DNA from: Drechslerella dactyloides
Lineage: Eukaryota; Ascomycota; Orbiliomycetes; Orbiliales; Orbiliaceae
Assembly (NCBI GenBank): GCA_020064725.1
Contig: JAGTWJ010000001.1
Span: forward strand, 806,001-870,000
Direction of reading: 5' to 3'
DNA: 64,000 bases
Below are positions 55,553 to 64,000 of this stretch, in pieces; the stretch's first letter is position 1, and every line of letters starts with the position of its first letter. The notes beneath the pieces were generated by a model. It saw only the letters and a program-made list of their open reading frames with translations, was not told where the DNA came from and did not search any database. The position numbers were made by a program, and so were the translations under genes.

Positions 55553-58500
55553 TTTCGCAAAAGGAAAAGCATCCGTTCGTCACGGATCTTGATCCCCAAG
55601 GTCTGATGTGTTAAATTTTGGCGAAGTTCTAGAATCGGCTGCTGCTTTCAATCGATCGCAATCGCTGCGTTTGACCTTCACGATCTCGAGAAGTCTTCTT
55701 AGATTTTGGACCAACTTTACAAGACGACCAAAACCGCGGGACTTTCAATATGCGGTCTAACTTATTGCAGGAGATTTGCAACAGGGATCCAGCTAGCAGC
55801 GGCACTCTTACCAAAAAATGAATGTGCCCTATCTTAGCCGATACCAGAGCATCCCTTCAAATCGTCACATCACCGTGCATGGATACTTTGAGCTCCGTGG
55901 GTTGACTAAACATTTAACATACCCCATCACCAAACTCCGTAGTTCGCGGCGCAGCCCGTGTTGCACGGTACGACCCACCATTCGAGATGGATAAACTCCA
56001 TACAATCCACTTGGGATATATTCGCTCTCCTTGCGGCTCAACTTCGGAATACCCCATCTCAATACCTCTGCGCCCCTTCATCATTTCCCTCTGGAAGATG
56101 CCGCAATGTACGTATTTATACCGGAACTTGCCATCCCGAGGAAAACTTCTACCATCTCCCGCATGCGTATGCGCACAGCTCATATGCTGGGAATTTACCC
56201 CGCTAGAATGATCGTTTGATGCTGTCCCTAGGTTCTTAAGGTCTCTATGGTCGACTAGTCGCGGATCAACTTTTGACCCGCGTCCGACGTTTAATTTTAC
56301 CGTCGTCTATATTGCTGGAGAACTTTGACCCATTGGACCGAGTCCACGTCGTTTGTTGGAAGTACATTTACAATCTGTATAGATAATACTTTTCGAAAAT
56401 TCTAGGCTGAATTGACGCATCATGGTGTTTGCATGCGTCTGCACGGACGCGACACCGGGCCAGATGCAAACCATGAGTTGAATTGCACCGGCAACCGGGC
56501 GCAACTCATAGTCCGATCGATTGGTACTAGCCTTCGAGATACATTTTATAACTTGTAAAACAGGCCCAGGGTAAATGATCTTCAGCCAGGATGTGGCCTG
56601 AAGATACGTCGGAGGCTTTAAGAACCAATGCAATGCCAATCGCAACTTCCTTGATTGTGGCTGTCAAGCTCAAGCAACTAGTAGCGACCGCTGCTTTGTC
56701 GACAGAGCTAGTCTATACAAATCCGGTATCACAGCTAGGTGCTCTGCGCTAGTGAGAGATTCTTTGGAATCGGATGATTAACGGCTGACAGGACTCGTTG
56801 CAGACAGCATTGCAAGGCATGGTTGCCGACTTTGCTGAGCCCCTGGCTAAATTTTCCTTGACCCGATTCCACTTCCCGCAACATTGAAATTCATCCCGTG
56901 AGAGGAAAGCATATATCGGGTGTGGTGGTATTACGGAAGCTGTTGGATAACCGGGAAACCGTTATAAAATAGCAGGGCATATCACTCGTTATCAGTATAG
57001 GATCCTAGGAAGCTTGCGGCCCGGGGGCTTCTCCGACGGCATCAATTTCTGTTTGCCGCGCCGGAGCCGGAGTTTCCTACAATTTGCTGATTTCTGACAA
57101 ACGGATTAGGATGCGCGCATTGATAAAAGTGGAGTTGCCGGCTATCTAGCAATACGGGCCATGGAGGAAAATGCGGTAAGTGTATAATCAAGGAAGGTGT
57201 AGTCGCCCAAACGCATCATTGCATACAGCACGCAGATCGGCTTCATACTATAATTACCCCTAAGTGCCTATTTTGTATGTTCCAGCAGCAGCTCCATCGA
57301 TATAATGCGTCGGGATTGACCGGCTTGTGGCATCGATATCGCGGAACGTTTGCCGGGCCAAATCTGGGTACGGCGGCATTTGAATTTTGGTAACGAAGCC
57401 GCATTTCTCTTCCGCCTGCCGCATTGTGCGCTTAGAGGCGCAGGGCTATCCTGTCAGCACTATTACGAAGCTATGACATTCCAAATCCGCACTCGGTCCC
57501 AGGGACGAGAATGTGATTAGGTAAATTGATGCGGATATGACAGCTGGCCGATACTAAATCTATCGCGGAGCCCCAGCATATCCCTATTCTTGGAACCCGT
57601 CTTCGTATTTACCTGGGCCGTCTCTATTTATTAGCTAAGCTAAGCCTCCCTCAACTATTTACAACGGACAACACAAATATTCTATTTTCGAGGAATTCCG
57701 CAGTGTGAAGTCTGACAGATCATGACATATATTTGGAGGTAAATGGGGATGGATTGGGTGATAATCTGGAGCTATCGGCGTTTCGCATGTAACCTGTAGA
57801 TCAAGACGCAATATTTAGGCTATGGATGCTTAAATGCATGGCGTAGCGGCTCACGAAGCCATCATTGGCACGGCACGTAGTGCACTGATCGCACTGATCG
57901 AACTAATCTTGATTCGGAGCTCGTATACTTGCCACACCCGTGAGCGTGCACAGAGCGTGCGCAGACTGCGATTGGGGAGGTGTTTCCCTGGAATCCGTAT
58001 TCCTTGTTAGCATACCCTTGGGCCTGAGTACCGTACCGTGTCTCTCGAGCTCCGAGTCCCCTCCCGGAGCAGAATCTGACTCGCTTAATTTCTGAGTGTC
58101 GAAACCCACTGGCCAGTTATCTGGATTCTCTGGTCCGCACTCCTAAAAATATGGGCGTATACATTGCAGACCTGCCTAGTCGGCGCCAAACTGGTGATCA
58201 TGTCTAACTGTCGCTGACGCTCCAGTGTTATAGGCAGGTGTTCGCGTGGGCAGGGGGGGGGGGATTCTAGAAGATGGCGTGCGACTGCTGAGATCGCGAT
58301 TATCTCGTGCTTGGACCGATTACGGAATGACATTGCCCGTGGTTGACTCAAGGCCTGTGCCTAAGGTTCGTACTGTTGGGAGTTGCCCAGATTTGACAAC
58401 GAGGGGTATGGAGCGATGCTCCGGTCTGGCACAGACGTCGAGCTCCATGGATCCAGGGCCGTGGGCGACCTTCCCATGTCAGCGCAGAGGAGTTGTTACC

Positions 58501-61500
58501 TTCTTCTCACCCCCTCAAGAGGACAGATTCGCGGGAAGAAGCTGACCAGCATCTGGATCCACCATTCAATTGGTTGGGAGATCTGTCGTGTGGGTCCGGG
58601 TCTTCTACATTGCCTCAGGCCATACCTTGAATTTCATGAAGTCTGGGGCAGGGTCCTTCCCATCTCGTCTAGATATTCCCGATTATACGCCATGTTACCT
58701 TAAGTCTCCAGTGGAACAGTGGTAGTTTCATCGTTGCCATTTCATATGGCCTAATATTCACGCAGGCAAGCACGCCTGGCCGTCACCCCAGTGACAGTCA
58801 AGTAGCTCAAGGACAAGGTACCGGACCGTTATTCCTCAACCTTGCAAGCCTTGCATGTGCCACCAGTCATCTGTCGCCAGATAGACACTGTTCCGGTCGA
58901 TATCAACCCTCAAGCTCTCTGACCAACGACTTCCCGCTGTTCCGTAGGTACATGGGGGTCGGGGAGTGCAGCTAGCTGCAGGCAATCACTTTATTGACGC
59001 AAGCTTTGTCTAGCGAAGTGCTGCTAGGCAGTCTCCCACCATGTTGATTCGCGGACCATTGCGCGTGCATGATGTATGTTTTCCTTTGATCCTTTCTTGG
59101 ACTTGCGCAACCTTACCTACTTCTTACGTAGCTGTCAAAGCCTGTTTGGAAGCTTTCACGGAATAGCTCAGTTAGACTTGAAGTCACCAGACAGCTTCAG
59201 GAACATGTTTGACACATTTAATTCAGACTGAGATCGAGATCGCGGTTTTGCATCTCCACCGATCCTTGCTACCGAGTTCCTCCGGTCATTTTTGTGTACG
59301 TCTTTTTGAAATTTCCCGGCTTTCCGCAAGTCTTCAACCTTGGAATCCATCTGCATATTGTGGCGTTGCTAGTTCCGAGTCATATTCTCTCTATACTAGT
59401 AGATGTTATATCAGATAGGATTGCAGAATTGCATTGACAGCGCACCATCGTATCTGTGCGCTCAATCTCTTGAGCTCTGTACTGTATCAAGCAGACCGTA
59501 CTATTGACCCACACTAGATAGCCAGCTTGACGAGTGATTTTCGAGCAATGGTTTGGTCTCGACAGGCCGTCGGACCCTCGACTATGCATGACGGGCTACC
59601 GGCTACCATGCGACTACCTGCTTTCCCCATGATCCCGCAGCTTGACCCCTCCATGTATCCATAATCTTAACTTCCCCGATTAAACAACCGTAGGATTCTC
59701 CTCCCCTACGAGCGGCACGAGATTCAGCCCCTTCGATAGCCCGCCCTAAGCGGAGTAGAGCCCATATTAGCCTGCGAGGTCTCAAATTGCAGCGGCTCAG
59801 ATATGTGCGTAATCTAGTTTTTGTAGCATCGCAATATTACGTGGACACCCGATGCTATAGTACTTTCGCTCCAGAGCTCGTTCGCATATCCCGTCCTCAA
59901 CTTCCGCCTCCATTGTCGGCGGACTGGAGCTGCATTGCGCCAACTGGTAGCCAAGACTAGGCAGTCTGCCTAATAGATGCCGTCTGCATGTCTCAGACGA
60001 TGAGAAAATCTTTATTGTGGATACATCTAAACCGTGCCAAGATCAATTTCATACCATATGCTTGTGTTGAGGTGATATCTAAATCTCGAGTCAATGCACC
60101 CATGAACGACAGATTTGACCAGTGCGAGTGCTCGTAGCCTCGAAACTAGGCGCTAGGCGTTAGAGACGTCCGTACCAAAGTCAGATGCATGTATCTTTTT
60201 GGTAGCATGAGTTTGTGCAATTGCTCGTACCCTGTGTTAACTTTGGAAATATAGTCTCGGGTCCTTACCTGTGAGCGGCGGCCCAAACAAGGAATTCGCG
60301 AGATGCATAGATGCATGATGTGCGATATGTAAGTATATGTTAGATTTTCAGAACGAGTAACCTGTTCTGACCTTGTAAATACCACTGGAACAGAACCTGT
60401 ACGGTACTTGTGACAATTGATATGTATGTGGCAACATTATTGGCAGGATATCACTCCCTGAACCTGGCATGAATTGGTCAATCGAGTGCATCGGCTGCTA
60501 GCTGTACGTTTCGCAAACAAGTTTTATACTTGAGACGCGCACAGACTCAAACCTGTGGGTCTACGAAGAAGTTGCATTCAATACCCCTCAAAGCCACAGA
60601 AGATATTAAAATGTCAGCCGGAGGTAAGTCAAGTAGCTTACAACTTAGTCGGCCATCGGCGTCGCCGATAGGTTACAAGTGAATGGTTTCCAGACTTGCA
60701 GCTCGGTATATGCCTATTTATTAGATGGTAAGTATAAACATTTAGACCTGGCTTGGCTTCTTTCACAAATGTTGTGCACGTATATATATTTGGGGTTTGC
60801 AAATCCTGTTACGCCGAAGAATAAATCACGTCATCAATCTGATCGAACGCGATGACGGACTCTAACGAAAAAAATGCGCATCGTGGATTGAGTTCGGAAT
60901 GCCGCGTATTATTAAACTGGCTGCAGACCGCGCACGGCTAAATATATGAACACCACTGATTCTGGTTATAAATTACAGGGCCGGCAATATCAGTTATTGA
61001 TATATTTTCTCTATGAATCAAATAACCTTCTGGTGGATGACCGGCCGATTTCTTCTTATTCACAGGATTGGGCTGGACAAAATTGGTCATCTTGAGGTTA
61101 ATTCAAGCTAGATTGGGGCATCAACAGATCGGTAAATATTTCTTAGCCCAATATGGTCGTGAGTTGGCCACCGTAAGCTCTAAGATAGTACCACAGTCAA
61201 GTTCATGAGATAGAATTCACATCGCCTATAATCACAATTCTCGGTTGATTAGCTCGCGCTTGCGGAAATTTTAGTGTGCTGCTGGTCGGAGTCCGCGTGT
61301 GTAGCGATCATCGGATCACCAATCCATTGCGGATCCAACAGTCATAGTTCTGATAGTTGAGTAACTGCCTCTGCGTCTAATTCGAATATATATAATATAT
61401 AGCGTTTCAGCTACCGAATTCAATAAAATGGCCAGTCGGCAGTGTGGTGTCACAGACAGCTAGCTATATTTACTATGATACGCTAGCGCACCAAAATTGC

Positions 61501-63640
61501 GAAGAATTCGCGCAGATTGTTTCCCAAATGAGACGTACATCCTTATCTACCACATATTGAGATCATATAACTTTCAAAGATATCTAGATCGACCCATAGT
61601 AAGATGTTGAGATTCAGATAATTGACGATTAATTCTAAACCAATTACATACATGGCTCAAAATTGCAGAATTCCGGCATTGGCTTATCGGTTCACTTGAC
61701 CAACTGATCCACCAGCAGCCCTTATCTCGACCCGTTGCGCCTCGCCTATAACTACACGCTAGACCGACCCGACCCATGGGGGCCTTCAATAAGATTGACG
61801 TACCCCGCATGCACATGCACAAGGCCTAAGGATATTATCCATTCAACCGGCTGCCATAAAATTACATACATTATGCATACCTCACTCATACCCCGCAAAG
61901 GGAGTCCGTGAACACGACAGTGTACCCATTCATGGGTTAATTCGCTAATGTACATCTTATCCGGCCCAAGGCATATCACAAATGCACCAATGGCACGCTC
62001 GCACGCTTTATATTTATACTACTGGTGTAGCCCAGCTGTGGTCCTCGCTTCCCGTATCGACCACTGCCCGTTGGTGCATGCTGGGTAAGCGACAGTGCAT
62101 ACATTGTAGAGTGCGCTTGAGTGCATACATCTCGTCCTCCTCGACGTCGCTAGAATCCAATCTATCAAAGTGTGCATACGCCCCCGTTCACGGTGGGGGG
62201 AGACCTAGCGCTACACGGCGTCCCCGAGACTGTTACCAAGTAGAGCTCTGGGCACGTATATACCGGTGCGTCCGGGACCAAAGCTACTAAGTTGTTTGTT
62301 GGAACACGAAGGTGATACGATACAACGAGCTGCCGGCTCGAGGCTGTTGGATTATGAAATGCACATATCGAGTACGAAATGGAGACGCACTCGGGGCCTA
62401 ATTCAAAAGCGAATTGTCAGCCCGTGGGCCCACACCACGGAAGTGAACCAGGTTCGCATTCGCATCTTAGTCCCAAGATTGTACTAGTCGACGTGTCTTC
62501 TGGGGATAGGCTCGGTAACTGTTGCAGCAATCGATACCGCGAGTCACACTAGCCAGACCACACAAGGCATTTTGGGAAATCTGATCAGAGGGTGCCTGCA
62601 CACCTAACAGACGTCGTATAGATATGGTCTCGTAAATCAAACCCTTCCTTGCCACTATAGATATTTATTATCGCTGAAAAGCTCAAATACCCATCTCACA
62701 CACACTCGCGTACTCTCTCCTTCTCTCTTTATATAGATAGCTTGGTGAAAATGTGAAAACGTTAACGAACAACTCGCGTTGGACATATATCTTTATTATG
62801 TATTCTCATATTGATTACTTGCCCCACGGAATCTTAATCAGCTACGTGCGCGTGTCTCTCTCATAGCAAAACCTATCGAATTAACATATAAAAGGCTTCA
62901 TTATTTACGGTTCTGTCTGACGTCCTGGGGTACTAAACTTATGCATCCGCAAACTGTATCCCTAGACTACACGGATGCGGCACACCCCACGGGCCTGTTA
63001 ACTTTATGCATGCAAGCATTCCAGACATCTACGATGATAGCTATCGATAGCTATCTGAAACATTAAGACCGAGCTAACAGCAAAAAGCAATTTGAAATGC
63101 TATACATGCATAGTCTCGGGAACACTGCGCATTCGCAGCGGCCCTTGATGCTCGCATGCATCTCGACTGATTCGTGAAAGAAACACATACAATGGCATAA
63201 AATCCGCCGGCCAGCTCTCTCAAGACTACCATAAACAAGATAAGAGACGCCGTATCCAAATGCCCACATGTACCCGGTATCAAACATATATATATTCATG
63301 CAACATGCAACAGGCCCAAACTCCAAACAACAAGTGCAGACGCGCTACATGCAAGTCAGATAAGGAAATTCATGGATGATGAAAATCAGAAAAAGGAAAT
63401 ATGGTCGCAGACATGAACGGCATGCGGGTGCACAACATCCAACATGCAGCTACATGACACCGGTACCGGCCGCACAACGGCCTGGGTCACGATACCAACC
63501 ATGTATCAACCCATATATCCACCCCTAGCTTCATGCATGCTATGCCAACGTCCCCGAGCTTAATGCTATGCATTTGCTCGGTTTTGCATCTCCGGATTGG
63601 CTGGGAGGCAAGCAGGCCGTTCTGCAGCTAGCTGAACTGC
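55553..63640. other. Gene-poor region, right part
   Basis: About 8 kb of mostly AT-rich DNA with no frame above roughly 110 codons and no recognised domain, tRNA or rRNA. It includes a 12-base G run near 58,253, CACTGATCG direct repeats near 57,884, and TATATA-rich stretches near 61,386. Heavily mutated repeat relics would look like this, but none can be identified. Confidence 0.45.
63036..63055. repeat. 20-bp palindrome of two GATAGCTATC units
   Basis: GATAGCTATC, itself self-complementary, occurs twice in a row, so the whole 20 bases are a perfect palindrome. It lies in noncoding DNA about 590 bp from the 3' end of the partial gene at the right edge. Confidence 0.85.
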
Positions 63641-64000
63641 CTAACCCAACTCCTTCCTGCCAACAATCCTAAACGTCTCCTTTGTCTCATTCTCTCCCTT
63701 GAACTACACCCCGGGAAGCCCAACGTTAGCCTACCGCCACGGCAAACTGCATAAAGCATGGATGCGATCCACAATACACTCACCTGCAACATATACACGC
63801 TGCTCCTCCCCGCACTCCCAGCATTGACAAGCGTCGGCACAAACCCATCATCCTCAACCGGCACATGCACTGCGATTCCCGTCCTAGCCACCTTCTCAAA
63901 GCAGGCTTCCCCAAGCACCACGTCTAGCAGTGTATTCTGCCCCTTGCGGTCTCGTATCACAACCCGCTTCTCCCCAGCATTCAAGCCGCCCCCGCCACGC
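63641..64000 (-). CDS. 3' end of an unrecognised gene, truncated by the window
   Basis: The last two exons of a minus-strand gene: complement(63641..63703, 63784..>64000). The donor CTGCAG|GTGAGT and acceptor GTGTAG|TTC are in phase 0 and give YMLQ-FKGENETKETFRIVGRKELG as the C-terminus. The upstream part reads GEKRVVIRDRKGQNTLLDVV, FEKVARTGIAVHVPVEDDG and AGSAGRSSVYMLQ. It is a plausible beta-rich domain, but I do not recognise the family. The Gly-rich codons at the very edge continue beyond the window. The reading as a real gene rests on composition and the clean intron. Confidence 0.6.

Noticed and set aside
1..64000. tRNA, rRNA, CRISPR arrays and recognisable transposons
   Set aside because: I looked for tRNA T-arm-like words, rRNA-like blocks, regular spaced repeats and reverse-transcriptase or transposase motifs, and found none I could support by eye.

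Overview
The window is nuclear DNA of a filamentous ascomycete (Pezizomycotina). The genes carry short spliceosomal introns of about 50-150 nt, with GT(A/G)NGT donors, CTAAC/CTGAC-like branch sites and YAG acceptors. The recognisable proteins are typical of that group: a Zn2Cys6 regulator, Atg27, a CE5 esterase with a C-terminal CBM1, and a fungal FG nucleoporin. I cannot fix the class from sequence alone. All exon coordinates below come from reading splice signals by eye and checking frame and phase; none were confirmed with transcripts.

Layout, left to right. 1-1790: nothing recognised. 1791-2885 (-): SAM-dependent methyltransferase with a histidine-rich insert. 5500-11043 (+): giant FG-repeat nucleoporin behind a long pyrimidine-rich leader. 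14279-15339 (-): DDRGK1/UFBP1 homologue of the UFMylation pathway. 15892-17565 (+): secreted protein of unknown function. 17828-19716 (-): tandem family of small unknown proteins, with two intact copies and a probable broken one between them. 21877-23705 (+): F-box-like protein. 23960-24447 (+): prefoldin subunit 4. 25101-26699 (-): CDF metal transporter of Mn type. 27742-28976 (-): Atg27. 30392-31830 (-): sulfotransferase-like P-loop protein. 33280-34346 (-): secreted acetylxylan esterase/cutinase-family enzyme with CBM1. 36278-37643 (-) and 38633-40868 (+): divergent pair of long coiled-coil proteins. 41592-43264 (-): UCH37/UCHL5-type deubiquitinase. 47128-49123 (-): Zn2Cys6 transcription factor. 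49124-63640: about 14.5 kb without a convincing gene. 63641-64000 (-): 3' end of a gene running off the window.

Most genes are unrelated housekeeping or secretory functions, and I see no biosynthetic cluster. The most unusual item is the divergent coiled-coil pair sharing one ~1 kb promoter region. Their architecture (very long helices, with a hydrophobic segment between helices in one partner) resembles the alpha-helical pore-forming (ClyA/Hbl/XaxA-like) fold, so they are a candidate two-component membrane-acting system. The other notable items are the retained UFMylation adaptor with an altered DDRGK motif, the tandem unknown family, and the His-rich methyltransferase.
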